Shown: in pieces, positions 31,703 to 43,994 of the stretch
Numbering within the stretch: the stretch's first letter is position 1
How the letters are laid out: each line of letters begins with the position of its first letter
Assembly: GCA_964036295.1 (NCBI GenBank)
Contig: OZ038473.1
Span: 7,285,501 to 7,349,500 of the forward strand
Length of the DNA: 64,000 nt
Reading direction: 5' to 3'
Origin: Plumapathes pennacea
Lineage: Eukaryota; Cnidaria; Anthozoa; Antipatharia; Myriopathidae
Program-made: the position numbers and the translations under genes
Notes under the pieces: model-generated
What the model was told of the DNA's origin: nothing
Seen by the model: only the letters and a program-made list of their open reading frames with translations
Database searches by the model: none

Positions 31703-34700
31703 TCATAGTCCTTCAGGTACGCAGGTGGTCTTCTTTCCCGAACGGGTCTCTGCAGGGGTTACAGCGAGTTCCGCCTGTGGTGGTGGTTCAGGTGTCGCTT
31801 CCACGTCTGGTGCCTGGCCTTGAGGAGTTTGATCCTGGTCTTGATCCTGATCCTGCACCTCGTTGCTGTCAGGGGATTGAGGTGAAGGCAACTCGCGTGT
31901 CTTCCGGAGATGATAGCGGTTTCGGCGATAGGTTCTACCGTCAGGCGTTTCAACGGTGTATGATCTGTCATCCAGCTGCTTGGTGACTGTGGTCTTTCGC
32001 CAATTCCGTTTCCCTTGCACGATGGGCTTGATTCTGACGATGTCGCCGCTCTTCAGCTTCGGTAGGTCCTTGGCTGATCTGTTGTAATAACGCGGTTGCA
32101 TTTCTTGGCGTTTCATCATCTGTTCCCTCTGTTGGTCTGTGTATCGGGCAAGCGTGGTTTCAGTTACGAACTCGTCGCAGGGAGCAGGGTCTTGGTTCTC
32201 CTACTCATGAGGCATTGGGCTGGGCTGGTGCCCATACCCTGGGTGATCGTGTTCCTCCAATCCAGCAGACTTAGGTATGGGTCGCTACTGCTGTCGTCTG
32301 CTTTCCGCAGCAGCATCTTGGCTGTACCTACTGCGGACTCAATCTTGCCATTGGCCTTGCTGTTGCCAGGCCTTATTGCGCGATTTTGGAACTGCCATGA
32401 TTTGCGAACTGAGCAAACTTGTTGCAGGCGAACTGTGGGCCGTTATCGCTAACGAGCACGTCTGGGCAGCCGTACCTGGCAAAAATGATACTTCAGCTTC
32501 TGTATCATTGTATTGGCCTTCGTATTTGGGAGTGCGTCGAACTCCCAGAAGTTACTGTAATAGTCCACGGTTATGAGATACTCTTTTCCTCGATACGTGA
32601 ACAGATCTACCGCGACCTTCTCCCAAGGGCGGTATGGAACCTCGTGGCTCATCAGGGTTTCTTTGGACTGGGCTGGTGCAAACCTTCTGCATGTTTCGCA
32701 CGCTTCTCCCATCTGCGTGATTTCTGTAGACATACCGGGCCAATAGAGACATTCTCTAGCTCTTCTCAAACATTGGTCGATTCCCATGTGTGAGGAGTGT
32801 ATCTTCTGTTTCATACTTTGGCGCAGAGCGGTAGGAATAATAACTCTCTCGCCTCTGTTGATGAGGTCATCTTGGGCGGTGAGATCATCTCGAACGCTGA
32901 AATATGGCGTAATTTCGGTCGGGATTAACTGCTTGTCGGTAGGCCATCCCTTGAGTATTGTCGCCTTCAGCATCTGAAGCGCTTCGTCACGCTTCGTCTC
33001 ATGTCTTATCTCGTCAAGTCTTGGGTCAGCAATTGGGACAGTACTGGCCATGTTGACAGATTCAAAATTCTTGTCACGTGGGCTCCCAGTACACGGTAGA
33101 TATGCTCTTGACAGCAGGTCGGCAATGAGCTGTCATTGCCACGCTGGTAGCATACTTCCACGTCATACTTCTGGAGACGCATCATCATGCCCTGCAGACG
33201 CCTTGGTGCGCGTGCACGCGGCTTCTTCAAGATCGACTCCAGGGGCTTGTGGTCACTGTGGACTTGAACGCGTCGTCCAAACGTGTAGTGATGGAACTTC
33301 TCCAGCAAAGAGACGATGGCGAGCATCTCTTTCTCGATCTGTGCATAACGTTGTTCAGTCTCGGTCAGGGAACGACAGATGTATGCAATCGGCTTACCAC
33401 GTTGCATTAATGCTGCGCCTAAGCCCTTCTGGCTGGCATCGCACTGGATATCGAGTCTGCAGCTCGGTCGTAGTAGCACAAGATGGGAACTTTTGTGGCC
33501 AGCTTCTTGATTCCTTCGAGAGCTTTCTCTTGCTCGTCTGCCCATTTCCAATCTGCGTCTTTGCGAAGTAGTCGTCTTATGGGTTCCATGACGGCGAACT
33601 TGGGCAGGAACTTGGACAAGTAATTTACGAATCCGTTCAGTCGCTGCGTGTCTTCGACGTTCTGTGGGCGTGGAATCTCTTTGATCGCCTTTAGTTTCTC
33701 TGGATCAGCTTCCAGTCCGCTGTCTGTGAAGACGTGTCCCATGAACTCCACTCGTTTGAGCCGTAGTTTCAGCTTCTCTTTGTTTAGGGCTATCCCGCGC
33801 TATCTGCATCTCTGTAGAAGTGCCTCGAACTTCCGGTCGTGGTCAGCATTTGCTTGTTCGACTGTTTCACCTACGCCATACGTCAGTATGTCATCGGTAA
33901 TGTTCAGAACTCCTTCCAGGCCTTCCAGAGCTTGGTTCACGTGTCTCTGAAATATCTCGGATGACACCGAGAGGCCAAAGGGCAATCGTGGCCTACGATA
34001 TCTGCCATAGGGTGTAGAAAATGTGGCTAGGAGACTGGATTCTTCGTCCAGCACGCAGTGCCAGAAACGAGAACAAAGGTCTACGGTGGAGAAGACCTTT
34101 GCGTGCGCGAGTTCCGGCAGGATCTCGTCTAGGATTGGTAACTGGTACGTTTCTCTCTTAAGAGCTTTGTTGAGGGCTCTGGGGTCGACAGAAATCCTCG
34201 GTGCTCCATATTTCTTTGTCGTTATGACAAGACTGTTCACCCATGGGGTTGGCTGAGTTACCGGGGTGATAACGTCGGCTTCTACCAATCTCTGTAGCTC
34301 TGCTTTGAACTTTTCTTTTAGGGCAGTTGGTACTCTTGGCGGTGGAGTAATCACTGGCTTGGCATCTGGTTCAACTTCCAGGTGAACCTGACCGGGGAAT
34401 GTGCCAAGGTTACGTTCGAACACGTCAGAGAATCGGCTGAGAAGTGCTTCGCTTACGGTTTGAAGCGCCGGGGTGTCGCTGCAGTGACGAAGTTTTTGGG
34501 ATGAACGCTGATTAAACCCATATGTTGTGCTGCTTGTGTTCCAATCAGTGGAGTTAGATCCTCTTGCACAAAGATGAATTCGACTGAATATTTCTTAGAG
34601 TTCTTCGGGTTGCGAAGAATTAATCTTGTTAGTCCAAGTGGTTTCACTTCCGATCTGTTCCATGTAAGCAAAGTTTTGTTCGTGGGTCTGATTTCGTGAT

Positions 34701-34845
34701 CTCCAATGAATCCCTTTGGCATGATGCTGATTGATGCACCACAGTCCACTTGGAATTTCCGGTCTGTATTCCCAATTGTCATCATGGCGTAAATCTCTTT
34801 CGAGTAGCGGTGTGCGCGCTTTTCGGTCTCTACGGCACTGATCAT
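31703..34845 (-). pseudogene. Gypsy/Ty3 pol polyprotein, element 1
   Basis: Order on the minus strand: aspartic protease (VDCGASISIMP, 34845-34453), reverse transcriptase (34423-33800, ITDDILTYG at the catalytic YxDD position), RNase H (HSDHKPLESILKK), integrase zinc finger (H-x-H...CETCRR) and core (VAVDLF), and a C-terminal region ending in a D/Q-rich tail at 31703. Lesions: in-frame TAG at 33802-33800, frameshifts near 33450, 33080 and 32450. Gag and the 5' LTR are missing; homology stops near 34860. The neighbours on both sides are unrelated repeats. Confidence 0.92.
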
Positions 34846-34859
34846 AATGCTGGTGATGA

Positions 34860-35094
34860 AGTCGAATTGGTACGTTTACCGCTTTACACTATGCTTTTAC
34901 AGCGGTGAATGTGTCTCGTGTAAACACGACATACGTGACTCTTCAAGCGATGACAAATTGTGTTGGCATGCACGGCAACACCTTTTGTGATAGAAATTGG
35001 CATGGAAGGAGGGACATAATAAAGCACCATCGAAAGTAAAATTCAGTGAAACGTAGATTAATTTTGTGTGTTCTGCTTGCTCTATTCTCTTTTT
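34860..35094. repeat. Repeat shared with 46030-46110
   Basis: GCGGT-AATGTCTCTCGTGTAAACACG is shared with 46060-46090. It abuts the broken edge of Gypsy element 1 and may be the insertion or deletion partner. Confidence 0.45.
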
Positions 35095-35200
35095 TTTTTA
35101 TTGTGGGGGGGGGGGGGTGGTCGAGAAACAGCAAGCGCTGATTGGTTGACAATGACGTATTTATGATGACGTTTGGTGTTCACATGACTTTCTCGGCGAG
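35095..35200 (-). repeat. Family A-like core with G13 tract
   Basis: AACAGCAAGCGCTGATTGGTT corresponds to the family A AATCAGCACACGGTGATTGGTT block, next to a run of 13 G at ~35105-35117. Confidence 0.5.
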
Positions 35201-36595
35201 CAACTGATATATGAGTGTCGCCATCTTTAAGGCAACGAGATGGGGGTGTTTTTATACTTTTAATTTTGTGCGTTGCTTCCCTGAGTTGGCTCTATGGATT
35301 CTTTATTGAACCGCTCATGTCACTTAAAAACGCATACGCTGGCTGTGGTAGACCTACACTATATTTCAGTGAGCGGTTTTGCCCTGGATCGGGCCGTTCA
35401 GTACACCACTGAATATCATAATGCATGATGCACTGAATACTGCACGAATGTACAGAAATGTATAAAGGACCTAATGCCCACAAACATGTGCACTGGAGGA
35501 CAAAACCTGAACGAAGCAGGAGACAGGAGAATTCAGCAATTAGCGGTTAAAGCTGACAATCGGTAGTACAACATATTAACTGTGGCCTCAGGAATTATTT
35601 CTTCCTTTCCGAAAGGAAATGCCACCACACGGACCGAATTTCCGACTGCGTCACAAATAAACAATTGAGCCGCTTGCTGGTAAAATCTGAGCCGACTCGC
35701 CCCCACGAACATACTCAGCTCTTGTTTACGAAGCAAATTGAAAACAACCAAAAACTCTGGGAAATTGTTTCCCGTTTTGCAATCGAAATATGAAACTGCA
35801 CTGCTGTACTTTGTTTACGCAGGCCAAGATGTTACTTTGGTTGTCGATATTTGTTCTGATTGGGCAATAGTTCTTTTGTTAAGTCCCAAGGGAAATACAT
35901 AGCGTTTCGTGACCCGAGACAGTTCTGATCCAATATTCTGAGTATTAACAAATTTCCCAAAGGAACTCTAGTAGTGTAACAGAGTTTTTGATTGTGATCA
36001 CTGAATGCAGAAAGTAAGTCACAACTTTCTTGTTTATGGAAGTGAAAGTGACCTTTGCAGTTATGAAGCAACTCAAGCAGTTACAACCCTGATAGCCTGT
36101 TTATTGTTGGCAATTTTATTTAAGCTCAACATTAGTGGGCAGTTTGTCTTGAAGCGGTACCTAACGATTTCAATTGTGCGTTCGCAGCTTCGTATGTACT
36201 GTATACCACCACAAATTATATTTAGCTAAACACTTTAGTGTTTCCACGCAAGCTCGATGAAAATGAGCAATTTCTAGCGGTCACGAGGATCTGCGAGTTA
36301 CTTATCCGTTTTTCCTCTGTAATAAAAAAAATCCAGCTGAAAGTTTAAGCGCTGTTTTTGGTAATAGTTCACCTCAAGGGTCTTTGTGAAAACACATGAG
36401 GGGGTTCGATTTTCGGTCCTGCCACCGAGTTCTCGATGTTTTGCAGAAAGTCACTCTTAACAACTCGCCACGACTACACTGGCGACAGTCGGTGTTGTTT
36501 CTATGGCGATATAAAAGAAAATACAGTCTGGGGTTGCCAGTAAGCTCGTGGCCTGGGTAGGGTTTAGACCAGAATAAACTAAAATGGAAAGGAGG
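35201..36595. other. No gene recognised
   Basis: Several 60-75 codon frames on both strands have no domain and no matched splice sites. A minus frame at 35533-35751 is the most protein-like but unrecognised. Confidence 0.3.
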
Positions 36596-36720
36596 GACAA
36601 GAGCGAGACTCCCAAGAGAGACTTTCAGTTTCTCACCGGAAAAATATCATACATTATAGAACTTGTTTTTTGACACCTTGCTTAAATGAAACATGATTAA
36701 ACTGTAAAGAAGACTGTGCG
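36596..36720 (+). repeat. Family B repeat, copy 3
   Basis: GAGCGAGACTCCCAAGAGAG through TTTTTTGACACCTTGC, colinear with 17513-17640. Confidence 0.65.
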
Positions 36721-37255
36721 ATGCCAGTGAACTCGTGCCATGGCCAATGTACAGTGGTACCCAATTTATTTCTGGAGGTCACCTAAACCCAATATTTCAC
36801 TGTATTGTAGTGATACTGAGGGACACCGGCACCCCAATTCACTTCGCTCTCATATCTATAAACATCAAGGCAGGTAGTCGAGTCAAGTTGTCTTAATCAT
36901 TACGGATCCCAGAGCTGTTATTGTTTTCCTTGTGCTCTTCCCTTTCAATTAAGTCCCATTGTTGACTCAGCTTTGCAAGAAGAACGTTTTGCCCTGGAGG
37001 TGCTATGAGAATCGAAAGTGCGATGATCCGTGTGAACCGAAAATTGATTCTTCTTTTTTTTGCTCCTTTTTAACGAGATACAAATTATTTTGGCTTAGTA
37101 TCTTCTCAGGAGTATTTCGTGTCGCCACGGAAAATTTGGTCGAGTCTACTCTAGCAGTGACAGAGCTATTTACGCTACAGTTTCGTAGCGGGGATTCATT
37201 GACAACCAAGCTTTGACAAATTTTGTAAACACTTCACTCCTTTTAGGCGAGATAT
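36721..37255. other. No gene; family A fragment
   Basis: 37085-37200 (TATTTCGTGTCGCCACGGAAA) is a diverged family A fragment on the plus strand. The rest is unassigned. Confidence 0.45.
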
Positions 37256-37800
37256 GATTTATCCTCCGAGCAAAGCGAGGGGCTTCTAAACGTGACAGGA
37301 TCTGATTGAGTGAATGTTCGTCTGTCTGTCATTCATTCAGTCAAGGGGCAAACAACACTTCATGTAAAGACTAACGGAAAACTATTCTACTCCTTATAAG
37401 GCAGTTTGTTCCTTGTAAAGGATGCGTTTAGCAGATTTGAACTACCCTTCGACGAGGATTGAGCGAAATATCCGTCTTCAGCAAAAACGCAAAGTACAAA
37501 GCTTTCGAAAACAAAAGCAAAGACCAGAAATTTCTTCCACAAAAGGATGCTATGACAGAGTATCAGAAGCAAAAGCGGGCAGAGCAGACAACTGAACTCC
37601 GCCAAAACAACAGCGCATGAAACTAGCGGTTTTAAGGCATCTGATCTGAGGACAACAAATTCCCGATCGCGACGCTGTTTGTGTTATACTCGGGTACCTA
37701 TTTAGAAAGGACAAGCACAAAGGTCTGCAGTCCGTGGAAATTGAACCGTGACAAATTGCAAGTACGTTTATATTCTCTCTCGTATCCTGTGACTCGATCA
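37256..37800 (+). repeat. Family H-like, diverged copy
   Basis: Begins TCCTCCGAGCAAAGCGAGGGG. It has GTTCGTCTGTCTGTCATTC and, later, sequence shared with 43540-43720 (GATCGCGACGC-GTTTTGTGTTA, ACTTATTTAGAAAGGACAAGC). Confidence 0.55.
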
Positions 37801-38235
37801 TTCAAGAAAATAATAAAATCTGCATTCTGATCATCACTCTCGATCAAAAGTATTGTTTTTAATACGCTTCTGTAGCCAGTTTGGAATAGCGTATTCGCGC
37901 AGCGCAATCCGGAACTTGGGGCCTTGAATGATTTAGTCAGATGGAGTTACTGGGGCTGTGATTTGACCGGGCAGGCGACTGCACTGACAATCCTTGACGA
38001 GCCTTTCGAAGGATGACTAGGTTTGAAGAACGTGTACAACTTGAAGTAAACCCTTCAGGTTTTGCTTCGATCTTTGGAGAAATTTAGGCTGTTTTGATGT
38101 ACTAAAACAATTTGGTCTCATAAATATTCGCGCTCAAGACAACGCCACGGTTCAGTGCACTCCAGAGTTTGAGATATCTTGCACAGGAAGCCTATTTATT
38201 TGCACTGCATATGGATAAACTCAAAACTGTAAAAC
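37801..38235 (-). repeat. Family I repeat, copy 1 (inverted)
   Basis: Reverse of 42570-42900 and 57110-57560, and same orientation as 46430-46870. Shared blocks include AATGATTTAGTCAGATG, TTTGAAG-ACGTGTACAA and GCACAGGAAGCCTATTTA. Confidence 0.7.
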
Positions 38236-39600
38236 TGGAACACACTTCTTCGTATGTGTTTATTTTTTCCGCACTACGGCCGGTCAAGCATACAGCATAA
38301 ATTATGAAGCACTCGTAATTACCATTTGAACACTCATACACTGTTTACAAGGCATGTTATACTGCAGTTAAAAGAAACAAATACTGAAAAGTATATCAAC
38401 AAACCTGGCATGAATTAATTCCAGTCAGTGCCCTACAGGTACTTTTACTTGTGGTGTGCTTATAATAATACAGATGCTTTAGGACATAATTTCATTGTCG
38501 CCAGTATCATGGTTTTGAAGATGAAAAACGAAGGTAAGAATAGTATTCAAAGATATTCTCTGTCTATCACATGGTCCTCTCTTGTGTCACATCACCCAGT
38601 ATTGCAATGAATGTCCCAAGTCTTGTATAAATAAAAGGTACACTATAATTGATTGTCCTACAAACGGTAGTATCCTTCCCCTGGTCCCGTATTTGCATTT
38701 ATCGTTGCCTCAATATACAACTGAAAACAATCAGTTTAATGTTGCATCACATCCTTAATTGATGTTTCTGGATGGCCAAGGTATCGTATAAAGTGTAAAT
38801 TTATATTTTCTTCAAATGTCATAGCATGTAATTTTTCTGCTAGTGGATGTGAGTTATATGGATTTGACTTTTATACATAAACTGTACTTTAAAGTGGTTT
38901 TCAGTTGCTTCCCCCCTCCTTGCACTGGTTAAATTTCGACTGCTTGTCCAAATTTGTCTGCTTCCATCAAAAATCAGTAGCTCACCCGTCTTGTTTTATA
39001 CTTTCAACCTCAAACCCTTCGTTTAAAACATAGACAAAACGCTCATAGGTACGTATCTCTTGTACTCTATTTTAAAAATTGTGATTTCACGTACAGCCGG
39101 GGACGAATTGTCGAACTATAAATTCAATTTCTGAAATATCGTGTCCAGACTCGTTACTATTTCCTGATGACTTTGAGCTCGTGCGAGGTCACTTTCGCAT
39201 GTGGATGTCCAGTAAACCAAACATAAACACGAACTTGCAGCCATTTTCATATGATATTTTCCTCCTTTATGAGAAGATGACGTGACAGGGAAAAGCCGCT
39301 GACAGTTTTTACGCGGGCTTGCACAGGGAGGCCTTTTTAGGGCGGACCGACTTTGAAGGCGAATTGTCAGCCTTTCTTCAACTTGTCAGCAAAAGTTATA
39401 CCGATTTTTGGCAGTTCAGATGATGTAGTTTCTATCCTTTGGTAAACATAAAAGTTTTGTAAAAAATTGATCGCAGTAGCACTTTATAGGTTCAATACCA
39501 TCACTTATGGAAAGAGCTATACGAAATATTACGCATCACACTAACGGGTGTACGTACGTTGTACGTACTTAAACCAATTTACGAGTGCTGATTTGCCTCA
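38236..39600. other. No confident gene
   Basis: Short minus-strand stretches with exon-like edges occur (39060-38990, 38829-38740, 38711-38650, and an ATG frame at 39247), but their phases do not join into one reading. Not called as genes. Confidence 0.3.
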
Positions 39601-39601
39601 C

Positions 39602-39850
39602 CTCCACTTGGTAGTTTGCTTGCATTAAGAGATCCGGTTGGCGGCGTACTTCCAAAGTTCCTTGAGATCTTTGTTGGCGGGGTACTAGGAGGGCTCGCTG
39701 AACTATTTGTTGACGGGGTACTGGAAGGGCTCGCTGAATTATTTTTTGACGGGGTACTGGTAGGGTTAGTTGAAGAATTTGTTGACAGGGTGCTAATTGT
39801 TGTGGGGTTTATTACTGTACCTGTGGGAATTGTAGAAACATTGGAAAACG
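39602..39850 (-). CDS. Ser/Thr/Pro-rich tandem-repeat exon
   Basis: 249 nt open on the minus strand between an AG (TCAAAGTTAAG) and a donor GTGGAG|GTGAGG, symmetric phase 1-1. The peptide carries a 14-residue repeat (NNSASPSSTPSTN style, period 42 bp, about four units), then GSTPPTGSLNAS. Such S/T/P-rich repeats are typical O-glycosylated stalks of secreted or membrane proteins, and phase 1-1 exons are typical of extracellular modules. The plus strand is also open (GVL-GLAELFVD repeats), a shadow of the same tandem repeat. Neighbouring exons were not identified. Confidence 0.5.
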
Positions 39851-39890
39851 CTTAACTTTGAACTTTATTCGATATATATATATATATATA

Positions 39891-41020
39891 TTTATAACAT
39901 AGTCACGGTACAAGCCGCGTGCTGATTGGTCGAAAACCGTGGTTTGCCAGAGTATAAACCACGCTTACCCGTGGTTTATAAGTTATAAACCACGCTTACG
40001 TCATCTTCTGGCAAAAGAAGTAAAATAATGCGAGAATGGAGTTTGGCTTTAAGTGAAAGACATCGACTAGCACGGCATGATCAAAGCAGTTCACCGTGAA
40101 TCCGTAAACGTGACCTCATCAAAAAGCACTTCAGCAGTTTGGAGAGGGAAAATCTATGTCGAAGAACGGCCGCGACACAAGTTTCTTGTCAGCGTCGTAA
40201 AAAGCGACTCGGTTTATTAGCACTGTCCCTAAGTACAGCATATTTGGGAGTCACAATTACACCCGTGGGTTGTTTGAAGTTGAATGCTTCAACAAGGAAG
40301 GAGAAGGCAAGCCATTCAGTTGAAGAAGATCGGCCAACTAAGCAATCATTGAACATGAACGGCGAAGACAGACGAGCAGCCGCGTTTGTAGTGATGCAAG
40401 AGAAAGCATTTCCGACAATGTGACTAACAAAAAATGATTGAAGAATTTTGTGACGGACTTCAATTGATTGTACTACAAGGTAGAGTCAAGAAATTGGTAG
40501 GTTTTCATTCACACAATTTTCGAGTCGGCCGTTGGAGCGTTTGTTGATTCCCTTGAAATTTGCATTTTATGCACTAGCCGACTGTATGATTTCACGTACT
40601 TGTAGTCCAAAGTTCTACGGGAAAACATAGTTTTTTACTGTGAGATGTTGTCTAATTTTATAGAACAGACGAGCTGGTTAAAAAGTTGAAGTGAAACTGC
40701 ACTGACTTGGCAATTCGGACAGCCGAGCCGTTTAGGAGAATCTGTTTTTTCATTGCTGTTAGCATTCCAACATTTTTGATGAATAAAGACAGCTTTTTGT
40801 AAAACTGGAGAAGTTCTATGTTATAAAACAAATAAACCAGCTTCAAGCGTGCTCCTTTCAGAAATAAAGCACTTAGCAAGTGCCGAGAGCACTCAAGAAG
40901 TGTGGAAAAACGCTCGCCTTCGGCTCGCGTTTCTTCCTACATTTCTTTTGTGCTCTCGTCACTTGCTGCGTGCTTTATTTCTGAACGGATTACGGAGCTT
41001 GCAGTTGGTTTATTTGTTAA
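39891..41020 (+). mobile_element. Family D element, copy 2, full length
   Basis: About 1.13 kb. It starts TTTATAACATAGTCACGG, followed by a foldback built on CCGTGGTTTATAAGTTATAAACCACG. Near the end lies the complementary CTATGTTATAAAAC (40816-40829) and a ~190-bp terminal hairpin, then TTAAATA. The internal region has a short ATG frame conserved with 59.8 kb (MNGEDRRAA/MNDEDRRTD) and no transposase. It probably moves using an enzyme encoded elsewhere. Confidence 0.8.
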
Positions 41021-41179
41021 ATATATATATATATATATAAGGTTGTCCAGTCCGAATATATAAATATACAAATATATTTAACACGTGACCACATAAAACT
41101 ATCGTGTTTTAAATTGGAAATACTCCAAATTCTCTTGGTTTTACCATTCGAGCTTCGCTTTCGGGCAGCTGTTCGCTTC

Positions 41180-41490
41180 TCGGAATAGATGTCCAAGGAC
41201 AATTATCTGTACATATTCCCTCGCCAAAAGTAGTTTATTGTTTATATATACGATTGATACGTACGTATTTTTGAAGCCAAAAGTAGTTTATTGTCTCTAT
41301 TATCCTTCACATATTTCCTCTCGCAGCGCAAATAACGGCGCGGGGACTGTGAAGCTTTTTGGTGCTTTCTGGAACTACTTTTTTGACCAATAAATTGATG
41401 TAGTCATCTTGTAATGATTTTTGTGACTAAATAAATAGAACTGTGTTCGGATATTGTCAATAAACAGTTAGTTCGCCAGGCACCCAAACC
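41180..41490 (-). repeat. Family G repeat, copy 3 (inverted)
   Basis: Reverse of 25912-26215 (TATTTCCTCTCGCAGCGC, ACTGTGTTCGGATATTGTC), with a local duplication of AAAAGTAGTTTATTGT at 41227 and 41279. Confidence 0.72.
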
Positions 41491-41499
41491 GGCACCCAA

Positions 41500-42170
41500 A
41501 GGAAATCAGTAATCAAGTCAACGGTCGGCACAGGAAATTGTATGAATCAAAACTCACCTATTTCTCGACTTAATTCTCATGGACTAGTGAAATCCATCAC
41601 AGCAAAGATAAATATCCGTCAAGCCTTCAATGGCTTTGAAATGAAACGGCGTTCATTCATTCCGAAAGCCGCTATACTTGCAGTGTTTACAGTACAGTTT
41701 GCTGGCAGCTCGAATAACAAACAAGTCCGCTCGGCAAACATTTCCATCTCTTTCGCTTATGGTGATTGTTTACATTCTTCGGCGGATCACTTTGCTTCTC
41801 CAGACCCGCATTGTCTGCTATAGTTCAAGGTGAATCTCACGTTGTTTTGAAGCGGCGACTTGAAGCGTTCATCTTCAACAATTGTACCGTTCAAAACATT
41901 TACATCGTCACGAATTCCAAAGTCACCGAAGGCTGCTGGCTTTCACCACGCCAGGTTAACAGTACTTGCGGTATTTTTGTCGATTAAACGACATCTTTTT
42001 CATCGACACTCATCAACTTTTAGCTGGCAGAAATGTTAGTAAGTTGTGGCGTGTTTTCAATCATCCAATGAGAGAGTTTGGTTTGCCTTTTGCGCGTCGA
42101 AAGAGAATTTTGCATTCAATCAGAAATGAAAATTTGTTTTCGCTCGTAATTTCGTGTGTCTATGTTATAA
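41500..42170 (+). repeat. Family E repeat, copy 2
   Basis: Longest family E copy. It contains the reading PALSAIVQGESHVVLK ... IYIVTNSK ... GCWLSPRQVN also found inverted at 6400-6660. It runs into CTATGTTATAAAA and the hairpin at 42171. Confidence 0.68.
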
Positions 42171-42294
42171 AAGAATTGGTTCATGTTTTTAGCTGTGCAT
42201 CTATCGAGTTATGGATGCACTTGGGAAGTCGGGAGAGCACTCGTGAAGCTAGAGTTGCTCTCGATAGACGCACGCTAAGCATGAACCAATTCTT
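42171..42294. repeat. 124-bp imperfect hairpin ending family E
   Basis: Outer arms AAGAATTGGTTCATG and CATGAACCAATTCTT are perfect. Inner parts (GCATCTATCGAG / CTCGATAGACGC, GAGAGCACTCGTG region) pair imperfectly. It is preceded by CTATGTTATAA and followed by AAATAAAA, exactly as the hairpin of family D is, although the arm sequence is different. Confidence 0.82.
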
Positions 42295-42569
42295 AAATAA
42301 AAAATGGGGGTCACCGTGCTCGTTTTTGCGCATTTGTCAGGAAAAGGTGAATATTCACTTCAAAATACGTCTTTCCGAGAGGGGACTGGGACGAGTTTCA
42401 ACTTTCGAGGTAGCTGCTCCCACAAGGAACGACGAAAAATAAAACTTATTTGCGTAAAGAATATAAAGAGCTTTCGATCTTTATATTTCGGTGGTTCTCA
42501 ATGTCCACTATCTCAAAAGTATTATGCGCACTAAAGATGCTCAATGCAAAACCAGGGAATCACCTTAAA
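42295..42569. other. No gene recognised
   Basis: Nothing recognised. Confidence 0.3.
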
Positions 42570-42900
42570 TAGGCTTCCTGTGCAATTTTTTTACTCTAGA
42601 CTGCATGCAATAGACTCAGACATGCATGTTTAATGAGCTCAAATTGTTTTGTATGTGAACCCGCTCAAAACAGCATGAATTCTCCCAGAATCAAAGCAAA
42701 CCTTGAACGGTTTACTTTAAATTATACACGGGCTTCAGACTTAGTCATACTTCAAAGGGCTTGTGAACGATTCTTGCTGCAATCACCGCGTGTCAGATCA
42801 CAGCATTTGTTACCGTTTTAGTCTTGAAAGAAAAATAAGACATCTGACTAAATCATTCAAGACTCTAAGTTCCGATTGCTCTGAGCGAATACGGTAGCCG
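42570..42900 (+). repeat. Family I repeat, copy 2
   Basis: TAGGCTTCCTGTGCAATTT through GAGCGAATACGGTAGCCGAAAC, colinear with 57110-57560. This copy lacks the 147-bp hairpin insertion seen there and so serves as the empty site. Confidence 0.78.
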
Positions 42901-42915
42901 AAACAAGACGCTAAT

Positions 42916-42918
42916 GGA

Positions 42919-43008
<90 letters not shown>

Positions 43009-43013
43009 TATTA
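42916..43013. repeat. (ATT)n microsatellite
   Basis: About 30 near-perfect ATT repeats, with ATTACT/ATTACA interruptions at the right end. Confidence 0.95.
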
Positions 43014-43029
43014 CAATTACTATTACGTC

Positions 43030-43330
43030 ATTGCTTAGGCACCTGACCTAAAAGTCGTACGCCTGACTGACTGATGAACATTAAATTTCGAGATGGCGAC
43101 CCGCTTGGAGTCTCCAAATCAGGCGATTTGCTGCATTAGCGTCGTGATTATTACTTGAAATCCGGAAACACAACAGTCTCGCGAAGCTCGTCTTCAAAAG
43201 AGAAGGGAACACGGGCAATCGTGGAAACGATCGAACAGTCAATTTCGACTCAAGAAAAGACGACAGCGTCGTGCCGATGAAACGACTCCGTAAAGAGAAC
43301 AGCGCATGAATGCCGATCAAAAACGACATG
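43030..43330. repeat. Family H fragments, rearranged
   Basis: 43040-43160 is the family H 5' region in inverted orientation (GGCGACCCGCTTGGAGTCTCC). 43165-43320 is the Arg-rich coding segment in direct orientation (ACACAACAGTCTCGCGAAGC). The order differs from intact copies, so an internal rearrangement or two fragments are joined. Confidence 0.6.
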
Positions 43331-43735
43331 AACAGAACACCACTTGAAGGGGAATTAGTAACTTCAGGAGACCGTTTAATAGAGAGGTCTGCTAACAGGT
43401 AATTAATTATTAATTTACATTGTGACTGACTGGAACAGAAGCTGTTTTTCTTTTTTTTTTTTGTTTTTTGTTTTTGTATTCGCCTTTATCTACCCATAAT
43501 CTAATAAATGGTTTGATTGTTTCTATACGGCAAGAGGACTCCAAGAGAAGCAAAAAAGATTCGAAAGAAACAGCGCATGAAAGCAGGCGATTTCTTTGAG
43601 GCATCTGAGCACAACAAAATACGATCGCGACGCCGTTTTGTGTTAAACTCAGTTACTTATTTAGAAAGGACAAGCTACATAGGTCAGTGAAAATCGAACA
43701 ATCACCGTGACAAATTGCAAGTACGCCGTCTATGG
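43331..43735. other. Mixed fragments; T-rich tract
   Basis: Contains a T/G-rich low-complexity tract at 43445-43476 and a family-H-related fragment (43540-43720). Confidence 0.45.
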
Positions 43736-43994
43736 TCCCCGAGCGAAGCGAAGTGAGGGTAATAATCACGGCGCTAATGCATTAATATCGCCTAACTTGG
43801 GGACTCCAAGCGTGTCGCCATCTCGAAATTTAACGTTCGTCTGTCAGTCAGTCTGGCGTACGAATTTAGGTGCGGTTACCCTGCATAACCAATAACAAAG
43901 GCCGGATCGATCACGTGTGCACTGTAGTTTTACTCGGAATAACAAAAATTAGATTTGAACGAAGCAACAATATATCGTAGCTGCGTTCACGAAA

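Noticed and set aside
38650-39247. Small minus-strand exon candidates (ATG frame at 39247, 39060-38990, 38829-38740, 38711-38650)
   Set aside because: Individually plausible, but donor and acceptor phases do not join into a single reading, so no gene is called.
42916-43013. Regular repeats considered as a CRISPR array
   Set aside because: It is an uninterrupted trinucleotide microsatellite with no spacers, in eukaryotic DNA.
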